A DNA stretch of 64,000 bases from Prosopocoilus inquinatus (GCA_036172665.1 CM069873.1:37066001-37130000), one strand, 5' to 3'. Numbered from the stretch's first letter, positions 1 through 7,854 are shown. Notes: generated by a model from the sequence alone, not told the origin. Numbers and translations are program-made.

Positions 1-437
1 TCTAATCGATCCTTACTCATCTATCATGTTATTTGACGTTTGGATGGACTCCAGTAACTCTGATGTGAGATACAAAGTTCTCGGACGCAGCAGAAGCTGG
101 AAATAGTTTTGAAGGAAACAACACGTATTAACGTTGTTCCTGTGATGTATCTAATCGATCCTTACTTATCTATCATGTTATTTGACGTTTGGATGGACTC
201 CAGTAACTCTGATGTGAGATACAAAGTTTTCGGACGCAGCAGAAGCTGGAAATAGTTTTGAACGTAACAACACGTATTAGCGTTGTTCCTGTGATGTACC
301 TAATCGATCCTTACTCATCTATCATGTTATTTGACGTTTGGATGGACTCCAGTAACTCTGATGTGAGATACAAAGTTTTCGGACGCAGCAGAAGCTGGAG
401 ATAGTTTTAAACGAAACAACACGCATTAGCGTTGTTC
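1..437. repeat. 149-bp satellite, left flank of the insertion
   Basis: Just under three monomers of the same satellite that fills the right two thirds of the window. Each monomer carries the landmarks GTTGTTCCTGTGATGTATCT, ATCGATCCTTACT, GACGCAGCAGAAGCTGGAAA and CGAAACAACACG. The array stops inside a monomer at GCGTTGTTC and resumes at 19,596 with TTGTTCCTGTG, so the flanks are two halves of one interrupted array. No gene is seen here. Confidence 0.97.
432..437. other. Target site duplication, left copy (TTGTTC)
   Basis: TTGTTC directly precedes the element's first base and recurs at 19,596-19,601 directly after its last base. Removing the element and one copy restores a normal satellite monomer junction (GCGTTGTTCCTGTG). 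Six bases is the usual duplication length for Polinton/Maverick integrases. Confidence 0.96.
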
Positions 438-551
438 AGTAGTAGGAATAGGCCGATTCTGGAACCTCCTCCGACCTTGACCAATAAAGTTCAAGGTCAA
501 GGTCGGAGGAGGTTCCAGAATCGGCCTATTCCTGACGTGACCTCACCATGA
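438..551. repeat. Left terminal inverted repeat
   Basis: Reverse-complement match to 19,482-19,595 over 114 bp, with two mismatches seen (at the loop and in the CCTCACC/CCCCACC segment). Weaker similarity continues inward to about 590. It starts with AG, as Polinton ends do. Protein-primed polymerases start replication at such ends. Most of this repeat is itself a hairpin. Confidence 0.95.
444..533. repeat. Self-complementary terminal hairpin, left
   Basis: A 39-bp arm (444-482, starting AGGAATAGGCCG) is perfectly complementary to 495-533, with a 12-nt loop (483-494). The arms contain AAGGTCAAGGTC, related to the nuclear-receptor half-sites near the right end. Such a structure could form a cruciform, or a fold-back in single-stranded replication intermediates. 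Confidence 0.95.
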
Positions 552-925
552 CCTTAAACTTCAAGGCCATGACCTTGAGGTGACCTCGATCAAGGTCAAG
601 ATTAGAGGAGGTTCCAGAATCGACCTGTTCCTAACGTAACCGAGAGGAAACTTTGAAATGACCTTGAGGGTTCAAGGTTAAGATCGGAGGAGGTTCTAAA
701 ATTTGCTTTGTGCCGATGTAACTACAAGGTTAAGGATCAAGTCAGAGGAGGTTGCAAAATTTTCAATGTCATTGACGTGACCTCATCATTACCTCTAAAA
801 GCGAGGTCAGAGGAGGGTTCCAAAAATTATCTATCCTTGACGTGACCTTAACTTGACGGAGGATCCAAAAACGGTTTATCTTGAATATGACCGTAAGGTT
901 GGAGGAGGTAGGGACCCCCACCTAA
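552..925. repeat. Left subterminal degenerate repeats
   Basis: A block of diverged repeats resembling the hairpin arm and its neighbours. The motif GGAGGAGGTTCC or close variants recurs near 604, 698, 756, 816, 857 and 901, interspersed with GACGTGACCT and CAAGGTCAAG variants. No open frame is present. The block lies just upstream of the first promoter and may bind replication or transcription factors; this is inference. Confidence 0.75.
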
Positions 926-933
926 AATCTTGT

Positions 934-968
934 TATATAAGGTTCTTCATTTGGGAATAGATTCAGTT
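934..968 (+). promoter_or_regulatory. TATA box and initiator of the first gene
   Basis: TATATAAGG at 934-942 is followed by TTCAGTT at 963-968. The initiator A at 965 is 31 bases downstream of the TATA start, the normal spacing for an arthropod TATA/TCAGT core promoter. The transcript would then cross a 62-bp intron (1,024-1,085). Confidence 0.8.
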
Positions 969-1022
969 GTTACAGAACTGTGAGTTGTGTTGTTAAGTTA
1001 ATCACCTACCTACATACATAAA

Positions 1023-1942
1023 AGTAAGTTTAAGTCATCTTATTGTAATAATTTATAATTTGTATATTTTTATTGTATTTAACAGTGACATCTAAACAAG
1101 TGGATTTTTTCCTGAAGCAAAAGAGAAGGCACGTGAACGATCCTTTTGATGACGTACAGAAGAAAAGACTTCTGACTGAAAACGTTGACAAACCAAAAGA
1201 AGAAAAGCCGGATGAGCACGGTTTGAATATGCCCTCAGTTCGAAACCAGTTTCAATTTGAAATACTCTCCCAGCCTTACTTCACAGATGAAGATTTTCGT
1301 CAATGTGATACTAATGAGACAGCACCTTCCGAGATTTCAGAAGCAAGAGAGGTGACTGACGTAGATCAGTTGCCACTTTTAGCTCAAAGTGTATATTTTC
1401 TAAATAAGAGCCGTACGAAGTGGATTTGTGTCGGACTGTGTACCGAAACATTTTTTGATCCGATAATACGTATTATGGGTTCCAAAAGGCAGAGCATATC
1501 GTTTTTAGAAGAGGAATGGAAAGAATTTTGTTCTTATAACTACACTTTGAAGTCGTATTTTACTGAGAAGAAAACTATTTATCCGGTAATGAAAATCAGC
1601 TCAGTAAAGGCGTCTTTCGAACGCATCGAAGGAAAGAAAATACTGAAATTAGAAAGAGGAGTGGAGACATTATATATATCTTATAAAGGTCTATTGGAAC
1701 TCTGGAAATTGTGTGATATTGTATTATATCGTTTAGAAGTTTTGAAACAATTGAACTATAAATCATTCTACAGCAACATGATTCCATGCTTGAGTGTTAT
1801 GGAAAGTGATATGAAGACAAATGTTAAATCATTTCTCAATAATGAAATATCTGAGAAAGGAGCAATTACAAATGAATTAATGATGTTTGGAATTAGTAAA
1901 TTAATTTTTGATATAAGTATGCATAAAGCTGTTAATATGTAA
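1023..1942 (+). CDS. Spliced Polinton protein of unknown function (285 aa)
   Basis: No ATG opens this frame in unspliced DNA. A donor AAA|GTAAGT at 1,023/1,024 and an acceptor TTTAACAG|TG at 1,085/1,086 define a 62-bp intron. Joining them makes an ATG (A from 1,023, TG from 1,086-1,087) in frame with the whole ORF, giving 285 residues. The N-terminal ~80 residues are charged and probably disordered, with basic clusters KQKRR and KKR that could act as nuclear signals. The rest looks globular. The stretch KWICVGLCTETFF...EEEWKEF faintly recalls PC4-like single-strand DNA-binding folds, but this is weak. It is the first gene at the left end, with its own TATA promoter. I do not recognise the family. 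AATAAA at 1,996-2,001 probably ends the transcript. Confidence 0.8.
1024..1085 (+). other. Intron whose removal creates the start codon
   Basis: GTAAGT donor, T-rich tail and AACAG acceptor; 62 bp, matching the other short introns in the element (56-65 bp). The exon junction falls between A and TG of the start codon. Confidence 0.82.
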
Positions 1943-1995
1943 ATGTTATGTGATTTAATATGTATATATTTCTAGATATGACACTGTCAGTTATA

Positions 1996-2001
1996 AATAA
2001 A
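1996..2001 (+). terminator. Polyadenylation signal after the first gene
   Basis: AATAAA lies 54 bases after the TAA of the first gene, and another AATAAA follows near 2,033. They sit just before the next TATA box at 2,081. Confidence 0.6.
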
Positions 2002-2080
2002 ATTTTCTAAGAACACTGTTTGACCCTTTATTTAATAAACTAACGATACTTAACCAAAAAATTAAGAGAAATTTTTACGC

Positions 2081-2088
2081 TATATAAA
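2081..2088 (+). promoter_or_regulatory. TATA box of the PLA2/protease transcript
   Basis: TATATAAAG lies 74 bases upstream of the ATG at 2,155. An ATG at 2,118 is followed at once by TAA, making a one-codon upstream ORF; ribosomes must scan past it or reinitiate. Confidence 0.7.
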
Positions 2089-2154
2089 GATAAGCAGTGA
2101 GTATTGAAGTAGTACACATGTAACATCGTTGACTGTTAGAAAGAAAAGCCATAA

Positions 2155-2976
2155 ATGCGACGTCGTGTCAAAACAGATTACACTACGAGAAGCACCTTAA
2201 AACGAAAAGGTCGTGGTTTACTTAATACGTTAATTAATAAACTACCAGTAGAGTTACACTTACCAGGTTACAATTACTGCGGTCCGGGCACAAAATTAGA
2301 CGTTCGACTTAAAAGAGGAGACAGAGGTGTGAATGCGTTGGATGAGGCTTGCAAGCAACACGATATCGCATATTCTGTAAGTAGCGATTTAGAAAAACGT
2401 CACGAAGCAGATAAAAAATTGTATCAAGCGGCAGTGAAAAGAGTGAAGAGTACAGAAGCGGGATTTGGTGAAAAAGCATCTGCGTTATCTGTAGCCGCCT
2501 TAATGAAAGCTAAGACAAAGCTTGGAATGGGAAACGGAGTGAAGAGAAAGCGTAGTAAAAGGAAGAAGCGTGGTGGTAAATTATCATTTCGACAAGCTGT
2601 AAGGAAAGCACAACATGCAATTTCACGTAATGGTAACAAGAGTCTGTTAGAAAATGTGAAATTGGCGCAGGCTGTTTTAAAGAAGGACCACAAGAAAATA
2701 AGACCTCCACGTCAAAGAGTGATACCAATTCCTAAGAGAGGAGGGTTTTTACCTTTAATTCCATTATTTGCGGCTTTGGGCGCAATAGGATCGCTCGGCG
2801 GCGGTGCAGCTGCAATTGCTAAGGCGGTAAACGATGCAAAAGCTGCGAAAGAGCAACTGAAAGAGGCAGAGCGACATAATCGCGCTATGGAAACAAAAGC
2901 AGTGGGAAGCGGATTCTATATAAAACCTTACAAAACAGGGTGTGGGTTATATTTACGATCCAATCCAAAAAACTGA
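2155..2976 (+). CDS. Virion protein with parvovirus-VP1-like phospholipase A2 domain
   Basis: 273 aa. A basic N-terminus leads into a PLA2 fold: calcium-loop motif YCGPG at residues 41-45 and catalytic pair H69-D70 in EACKQHD. The same arrangement occurs in parvovirus VP1 and in Polinton/adintovirus virion proteins, where it is thought to breach membranes during entry. A lysine/arginine-rich stretch (residues 130-141) could bind DNA. Residues 197-225 are strongly hydrophobic and Gly/Ala-rich, a candidate membrane-active helix, followed by a charged helix. The C-terminus carries two short repeats, GSGFYIKPYK and GCGLYLRSNP. Its last codons are AAA AAC TGA, which with the preceding A form a -1 frameshift heptamer that leads into the protease frame. 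The stretch 2,977-3,109 is therefore not an empty gap. Confidence 0.9.
   Translation: MRRRVKTDYTTRSTLKRKGRGLLNTLINKLPVELHLPGYNYCGPGTKLDVRLKRGDRGVNALDEACKQHDIAYSVSSDLEKRHEADKKLYQAAVKRVKSTEAGFGEKASALSVAALMKAKTKLGMGNGVKRKRSKRKKRGGKLSFRQAVRKAQHAISRNGNKSLLENVKLAQAVLKKDHKKIRPPRQRVIPIPKRGGFLPLIPLFAALGAIGSLGGGAAAIAKAVNDAKAAKEQLKEAERHNRAMETKAVGSGFYIKPYKTGCGLYLRSNPKN
2967..2973 (+). promoter_or_regulatory. Candidate -1 ribosomal frameshift site (A AAA AAC)
   Basis: Read in the PLA2 frame, the DNA is CC A AAA AAC TGA, exactly the X XXY YYZ pattern, one base before the stop codon. A -1 slip continues at CTG (2,973) into an open frame with the N-terminal protease block. A AAA AAC is a known efficient slippery sequence in retroviruses. 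I see no strong stem downstream: only a short CGG-CGA-CCG hairpin and a distant 5-bp pairing (2,985-2,989 with 3,051-3,055). The alternative is a chance one-base lesion in an A6 run. Confidence 0.55.
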
Positions 2977-3346
2977 AATATTTGCCTCGGCGACCGTTGA
3001 CTAACATTGACATACTGAAATATGCTAAAATATGGAAATTACCTTTCTTTCGAGGTGTGTTTATGAGAGATACTTTACCTAAAAGATATGGAAGCATGAA
3101 AGTGGAGTAGTGAATTTAGATAGCGATTCTGGTGAAGGAACGCATTGGGTGGCATATTATAAGAGAGGAGGAATCGTAAAATATTTTGACAGCTATGGAG
3201 ATCTACGACCTCCAGTTGAAGTAGAGAAATATCTTTTGTCGAACGGATTGGGAGTTATTAACTATAATTATGAAAGGTATCAGAAACAAAATACACAAAA
3301 TTGTGGACACTTATGTCTACAGTTTTTAAAGTCCTTTACAAGTTAA
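2973..3346 (+). pseudogene. Adenain-like cysteine protease, frame-broken
   Basis: This is the Polinton maturation protease (C5/C48-like fold), expected to cleave capsid precursors. The N-terminal block (frame entered at 2,973) contains NIDILKYAK and FRGVFMRDTLP, familiar from this family; that frame stops at TAG 3,108. The C-terminal block lies in another frame, open from 3,083 to TAA 3,346, and holds the catalytic His in GTHW (codon 3,143-3,145), an Asp in FDSYG and the Cys in NCGHLC. The two blocks abut at an A-run (3,081-3,084), and loss of one A there accounts for the break. The block has no ATG of its own near its start, so expression depends on the upstream PLA2 frame. The second break is either a true inactivating deletion or a homopolymer sequencing error; all catalytic residues remain. 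Confidence 0.82.
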
Positions 3347-3368
3347 GTAAGAATGTAGTACTTGAAAG

Positions 3369-4103
3369 ATGGTCAACATGGAATCTTCACCCGTTGCGTG
3401 TACATTCACTCTTACGGGAACTGAATCAGTTTTATTTTGTGAATTGAATCCACCACTATACCTCGATGAAGAGGCAACATATGAAATGTGCTTGTTAAAT
3501 TTTGAAACGTTTAATGCAATACCTAACATAGATGAAAGTAATAATTTGATACATTATGAAGAAACAGGAAAAACGACGGTTTGGAAAACTATCGTTATAC
3601 CTACAGGTACATATGAACTAGACGATATCAACCAATATCTGAAAGATTATTTTCAAAATAACAATATCCCTGATTATATAAACATTAAAGGAAATAATAA
3701 TACTTTAAAGGCAACCATACACAGTTCGGTTAAGCTCGATTTTAGTAAACCAAATTCATTGGGAAAATTGTTGGGTTTTAAACCGCGAACGTTGAAAGTA
3801 AACGATAATAACATTGGTGATTTTCCGGTGGAAATAAATAAAGTAAATGCTATAAGAATAGAATGTAATCTAACCGGTGGATCTTATAACAACGGAGAAC
3901 CCGGTCATGTTTTGTATCATTTCTTTCCAAATGTACCTCCAGGGTTTAAAATAATAGAATCCCCTCTTCAAGCTATTTATCTTCCAGTGACCGTGAATGT
4001 GATTACGAGAATAGTCATTCGACTATTAGATCAAGAGAATCGATTAGTAAATTTTAGAAACGAAGTAATTACTCTAAGACTTCATTTGAGAAGATTCACA
4101 TAA
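3369..4103 (+). CDS. Minor capsid (penton-like) protein
   Basis: 244 aa, beta-rich, with no membrane segment. It sits directly before the major capsid gene and after the protease, where Polintons carry the single jelly-roll minor capsid protein that fills the vertices. Features consistent with the family include an early ELNPPLYLDEE segment, TGTYELDDINQYL and the LGFKPR turn. Two possible starts, ATG 3,369 and ATG 3,378, differ by three residues; the first gives the full ORF. The TAA overlaps the next ORF's ATG (TAATG at 4,101-4,105). The assignment rests on position, length and remembered family motifs, not on catalytic residues. Confidence 0.75.
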   Translation: MVNMESSPVACTFTLTGTESVLFCELNPPLYLDEEATYEMCLLNFETFNAIPNIDESNNLIHYEETGKTTVWKTIVIPTGTYELDDINQYLKDYFQNNNIPDYINIKGNNNTLKATIHSSVKLDFSKPNSLGKLLGFKPRTLKVNDNNIGDFPVEINKVNAIRIECNLTGGSYNNGEPGHVLYHFFPNVPPGFKIIESPLQAIYLPVTVNVITRIVIRLLDQENRLVNFRNEVITLRLHLRRFT

Positions 4104-4276
4104 TGATTATTTACGATAGCAATTATTCGAAACGGAAAGAGTGTAGCAGAATTAGACGTAATGTATTATTTAAACCACGGAAACAGATACTGAACTGTTG
4201 TCGACAAAAAAAACTGAAATTGACACAGAGAAATCGAATATATTTAGAGAGTTTAGGTTATAAGGTGCTAACATAG
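4103..4276 (+). CDS. Small basic protein (57 aa), coupled to the minor capsid gene
   Basis: The ATG at 4,103-4,105 shares its A with the TAA of the preceding gene, and the frame runs to TAG 4,274-4,276. The product is rich in Lys and Arg (about one residue in four) with a C-terminal helix-like block RIYLESLGYKV. Small basic proteins in this position between the two capsid genes resemble adenovirus-type core peptides that condense DNA. That role is inference. The stop-start overlap suggests termination-reinitiation. Confidence 0.6.
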   Translation: MIIYDSNYSKRKECSRIRRNVLFKPRKQILNCCRQKKLKLTQRNRIYLESLGYKVLT

Positions 4277-4363
4277 GGGGAATTATTCTGTAGAAGAAAC
4301 GTAACCGTCAAAGGGTGAACACCATCATTACACGTAAGGCAATCATCATCTAAACAGAACGAC

Positions 4364-5584
4364 ATGGATATTTTGGGAGTAACTGATAAAATTAAATTGG
4401 ACACTTCAATAACCAGTATGGAGTTCCATTCACACTTACCATTCAGTTCATCATTTGGTAATAACGATGAAGTGCGTATCACCGTACCTGAGATCGACAA
4501 TTACACCCTCCCTTGCGAAAGTTATTTGTACGTCGAGGGAAGACTGCGTTTGGTTAGTGATAATACTAAACACAGTGCGACGGCACAATTGATAAATAAT
4601 CCGGTAGCTTATATGTTTAGCGAGATTAGATATCTTCTGAACGGAGTACAGGTGGATTCGGTAAGAAATGTTGGCATAACATCAACAATGAAAGGGTATT
4701 TTTCTTTTACTCGCAACGATACAGTAAAATTGGAAAATGCAGGATGGATTCAGGAGAATGATAAAATGAGCGATATACTCAACGTTAAGGGAGATTTCTC
4801 AGCAAGTGTACCTTTAAAGACACTATTAGGTTTTGGGGAAGATTATAAAAAGATCGTCTTGAATATGAGGCAAGAATTAGTATTGATCAGAGCAAATGAT
4901 GACGTTGATGCAGTTCTGGAAACAAACAAGACGGAAAAGATTAAATTAATAATTGACAAAATTGTATGGCGTATACCTCATATTTCTGTTGGACTACGTG
5001 AGCAATTGGCTTTAACGAGAGTGACAGACAGAGATGTTGAAATACAAATTCCTTTCAGAAGCTGGGAGTTGCACGAGTATCCGTCGCTCCCAACTACGAC
5101 AAGTCATTCTTGGACAGTAAAAACGGCTCCGCAGTTGGAAACGCCAAGGTACATAATCATCGGTTTTCAAACTAAGCGAAAGGGTGTCGTCGATGCAAAC
5201 ATGAGTCTGTTTGATGACGTTAAGTTAAAATCATTAACGGTATTTCTAAATGGCGAACGCTATCCGTACGACAATATTGATATTGATATTGAAAATAACA
5301 AATACGCCGTTATATACGACATGTATTCCAGATTTCAGGAAAATTATTATCATCGTGAAAGCAGTCAACCTTGGTTCAATCCAAAAGGATTAGCTAGTTG
5401 CCCATTAATAGGAATCGACTGCACTTTTCAGAGAGATGTAATGCATAAAAGTGCAGTAGAAATAAGAATTGAGTTTACAACTAAAGAAAATATTAAAGCT
5501 GATACTATTGCTTACTGTTTAATTCTGCATGACAAAGCGTTCTCTTATTCACCTCTCACCAAAATTGTCCGTCAGTTGATGTAA
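4364..5584 (+). CDS. Major capsid protein, double jelly-roll
   Basis: 406 aa. This is the Polinton capsid protein (PY), whose trimers build an icosahedral shell as in adenovirus and PRD1-type viruses. The sequence is beta-rich throughout, with family-like segments LPCESYLYVEGRL, FSEIRYLLNGVQVD, LGFGEDYKKIV and, late, PLIGIDCTFQRD. Length is at the short end for Polinton capsids but the frame is uninterrupted. The ATG at 4,364 is the only one ahead of the conserved N-terminal region. The leader 4,277-4,363 holds no recognised motif. Confidence 0.88.
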   Translation: MDILGVTDKIKLDTSITSMEFHSHLPFSSSFGNNDEVRITVPEIDNYTLPCESYLYVEGRLRLVSDNTKHSATAQLINNPVAYMFSEIRYLLNGVQVDSVRNVGITSTMKGYFSFTRNDTVKLENAGWIQENDKMSDILNVKGDFSASVPLKTLLGFGEDYKKIVLNMRQELVLIRANDDVDAVLETNKTEKIKLIIDKIVWRIPHISVGLREQLALTRVTDRDVEIQIPFRSWELHEYPSLPTTTSHSWTVKTAPQLETPRYIIIGFQTKRKGVVDANMSLFDDVKLKSLTVFLNGERYPYDNIDIDIENNKYAVIYDMYSRFQENYYHRESSQPWFNPKGLASCPLIGIDCTFQRDVMHKSAVEIRIEFTTKENIKADTIAYCLILHDKAFSYSPLTKIVRQLM

Positions 5585-5635
5585 ACCGTGAATGGCAGTA
5601 TTAACAGAGAAGCTAAAACTATTTGATTTAATTTG

Positions 5636-5648
5636 ATTTTATAAGAAG
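5636..5648 (+). promoter_or_regulatory. TATA-like element before the exonuclease-like gene
   Basis: ATTTTATAAGAAGC lies about 25 bases upstream of the ATG at 5,665 in the 80-bp gap after the capsid gene. It is short and AT-rich, so it could be chance. Confidence 0.35.
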
Positions 5649-5664
5649 CAACATCAACCGAACC

Positions 5665-6195
5665 ATGAAAAAACGATTTATTGTCATTGACATTCAAGGA
5701 TTTAAAGTGGAAAATAATCAGTTTATACCAAAAGAGTTGGCTTCTTACGATAGTGAAAGAAAAGTGAGTCATTTTTTATTTCAACCACCCACAAGTTTGT
5801 CAATGGTCCCCAGAAAATTTCAAAATGTTGCAAACTGGTTAATGACCAATCACCATTGCATTGATTGGAATAGAGGATTCGTCCCCTTATCTGAGTTTGA
5901 CGCAATCATCAACTTTTTATGTTGTACAGCCAAAGTCGTTTACGTTAAAGGAGTGGAGAAGTCTCGATTTCTATGTGAAATTCTAGCGAAAAGCAATGGT
6001 GAAAGTGTACCTGTGTTAGATTTGGGTGAAATTTACGAGGATGTACAAAAATTGCAAAAATCCGAACCCAAGTGTCCATTTCACTCAAGAAAAAATTGCA
6101 TGTGTGCTTTAACGAACGTGTTTGATTTACATAAATTTATTCAAACAAAGTTATATGAAGGATTTTTCACACTAAACATTTGTGATATATTATGA
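5665..6195 (+). CDS. RNase H/DnaQ exonuclease-like protein, possibly inactive
   Basis: 176 aa. The N-terminus FIVIDIQGFKVENNQFIPKE resembles the first strand of DEDD-type exonuclease folds seen in accessory proteins of arthropod mobile elements. The expected Asp-x-Glu is Asp9-x-Gln11 here, so catalysis is doubtful. Later landmarks are HFLFQPP (residues 36-42) and a Cys/His cluster, C137-x2-H140-x4-C145-x-C147, followed by ALTNVFDL, plausibly a zinc site. Position after the capsid gene suggests a virion or host-interaction role rather than core replication, since the polymerase has its own exonuclease. Family recognition is from memory and tentative. Confidence 0.6.
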   Translation: MKKRFIVIDIQGFKVENNQFIPKELASYDSERKVSHFLFQPPTSLSMVPRKFQNVANWLMTNHHCIDWNRGFVPLSEFDAIINFLCCTAKVVYVKGVEKSRFLCEILAKSNGESVPVLDLGEIYEDVQKLQKSEPKCPFHSRKNCMCALTNVFDLHKFIQTKLYEGFFTLNICDIL

Positions 6196-6218
6196 GGAAA
6201 CTTTGGTTCTTAGTTAGT

Positions 6219-6232
6219 ATAAGAAAAGTTCA
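6219..6232 (+). promoter_or_regulatory. TATAAG and TTCAG motifs before the Cys/His gene
   Basis: GTATAAGAAAAGTTCAGCTT lies directly before the ATG at 6,241. The TATA-to-initiator distance is only about ten bases, too short for a standard core promoter, so the initiator may act alone or the gene may be cotranscribed. Confidence 0.3.
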
Positions 6233-6240
6233 GCTTCGCA

Positions 6241-6576
6241 ATGGATTTCTTCTCCCGTCTATTTTGCAAGAACATTATAAAGCATGTTGTAGAGAAGGTT
6301 GGCGAAGTTATTGACCAGTACGAAAAAGATTGTTCGTTCAGTAGTATACCAGATAAGGATTTGAAGTACTTTCCAAAATCGTATCTATGTACCAGAGTCA
6401 CAGCCGTAGATCTAGAATATATCTGGCCTAAGTTGCCAATCCATTATCAACGCTGTAAATATCTACAAAGTCAGAGACTCTGTCACCAACATTGGAATCA
6501 AACCGAATTTTCTTTGGATGAAATAGATGGTCCACCTCCACGGAAGAAGAATTGCTATTTGTGTACTTATTCTTAA
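6241..6576 (+). CDS. Small Cys/His protein, unknown function (111 aa)
   Basis: Not recognised. A C-terminal pattern C72-x8-C81-x2-H84-x20-C105-x2-C108 could bind zinc. The N-terminal 25 residues are amphipathic (FSRLFCKNIIKHVVEKVGEVI). The tail DEIDGPPPRKKNC combines an acidic patch with a short basic motif. It follows the exonuclease-like gene by 45 bases in the same direction. AATAAA at 6,634-6,639 is a likely polyadenylation signal and closes the capsid-side gene cluster. Confidence 0.6.
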   Translation: MDFFSRLFCKNIIKHVVEKVGEVIDQYEKDCSFSSIPDKDLKYFPKSYLCTRVTAVDLEYIWPKLPIHYQRCKYLQSQRLCHQHWNQTEFSLDEIDGPPPRKKNCYLCTYS

Positions 6577-7715
6577 ATATTATTATTAAAATATTAATTA
6601 TTAAATATTGTTATTAATAATATATTATTATACAATAAACTATAATCAGAAAGGAGTTGTTATTTTATTCGTTATTAATTTTAATAAATCAATTTAAGGA
6701 TTTAAGAAAGAATTTAGAAATACATTGCGTTATTAAATTATTTAGATTAACTCTTGATGAGCAATTTAGCTTGACAGATTTTTATTGTCTTTGAAAGTAT
6801 CGCTTTATTCGATTGAAATTTCAAACGTTGTCAAATTTACGAATTTTCTACGATGTAAAAGTCACAAAAATGGTTTTCACTGTGCAGCGTTAAAAATTTC
6901 ATAGCGAGAAGTGATCTGTATAAAAATTATAATAAACTAAATCAGAAAGGAGACGTTATTAATTTTAATCGATCAATTTAAAATTTAAGAATTTAGATTC
7001 ACACACCGTCGTATAATAAATTAAGTGGCATAGAAAAAATAAACATGTTTGAAGGCGAACGTCGATTAAATATACAAATACTATAAAATTTACATATGTA
7101 TTCCGAGTTGTGAATGAATATAAATACCGTTTTAAATAAATAAAAACAAGCACGTTTTAAAGCGAGCCATACCAGCAAGAATTGCATAACGGTAAATTAA
7201 CATATTTACGAGCATTCACCGTCGATTTAAAATTCAAATTCAATTTGCATAGAAATCGTTTAACTAATATATTGGTATTACACACCAGTCTTAATCGGTC
7301 TTTCACAAAGCTTAGTGCGTGTTTACTAAGAGAATATAAGTAAGAGAATATTTTTAAGAATGTAATTTAAATTTACACGATTCTTACAAATAAAGATTAG
7401 GGGCTGACTGTTCGATGAAATCGTGGTTTCTAGAAGATGAGTGCTCGTGTGTGTAATGTGTATCGTTAAACTGTGTGACACTTGCAAGTTTGATTTAGGA
7501 AAATTTTTGCGAATAAAGATTATTATTCGACAGATACACTTTTTCCTTACATTCATTTGAATAATGATTATTATAAACTTGGTAATAATAAGATTAGAAT
7601 TACTATTCAACTTGGTTATAATAAGATTATTATTAAACTTCGTAAATGTTATTCAAATTCTAAAGTCGTTAGAGAGAATAATTAGTTATTGAAATTTTTT
7701 CAAAATAACTGCAAG
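6577..7715. other. AT-rich noncoding spacer with local duplications
   Basis: About 1.1 kb without a credible gene. Two imperfect copies of a ~65-bp segment lie near 6,642-6,712 and 6,938-6,995, sharing ATCAGAAAGGAG, TTATTAATTTTAAT and ATCAATTTAA. Around 7,560-7,650 short units like AACTTGGTAATAATAAGATTA repeat in degenerate form. Short open frames on the minus strand here are AT-rich and lack any protein-like composition. Confidence 0.7.
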
Positions 7716-7850
7716 TAAGAATAAAAAAAGAGAAGGAAAGAAGAAAAGGACAGAAAGGAAAGAAAAAAAAGGAGAGAAGGAAAGAAAAAAAGAGGAGAAA
7801 GGAAGGAAAAAAGGAGGAAAGAAAGGAAAGAAGAAAAGAGGAAAGGTTAG
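7716..7850 (+). repeat. Polypurine (GA) tract
   Basis: About 130 bases almost entirely A and G on the plus strand, built of AGGAAAGAAAAAA-like units with very few pyrimidines. Such mirror-like purine tracts can form triplex DNA and stall polymerases. It marks the left edge of the accessory block. Confidence 0.9.
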
Positions 7851-7854
7851 TTCT

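Noticed and set aside
1073..1087. TTG start for the first gene
   Set aside because: It lies in the intron just before the acceptor. Splicing yields a proper ATG.
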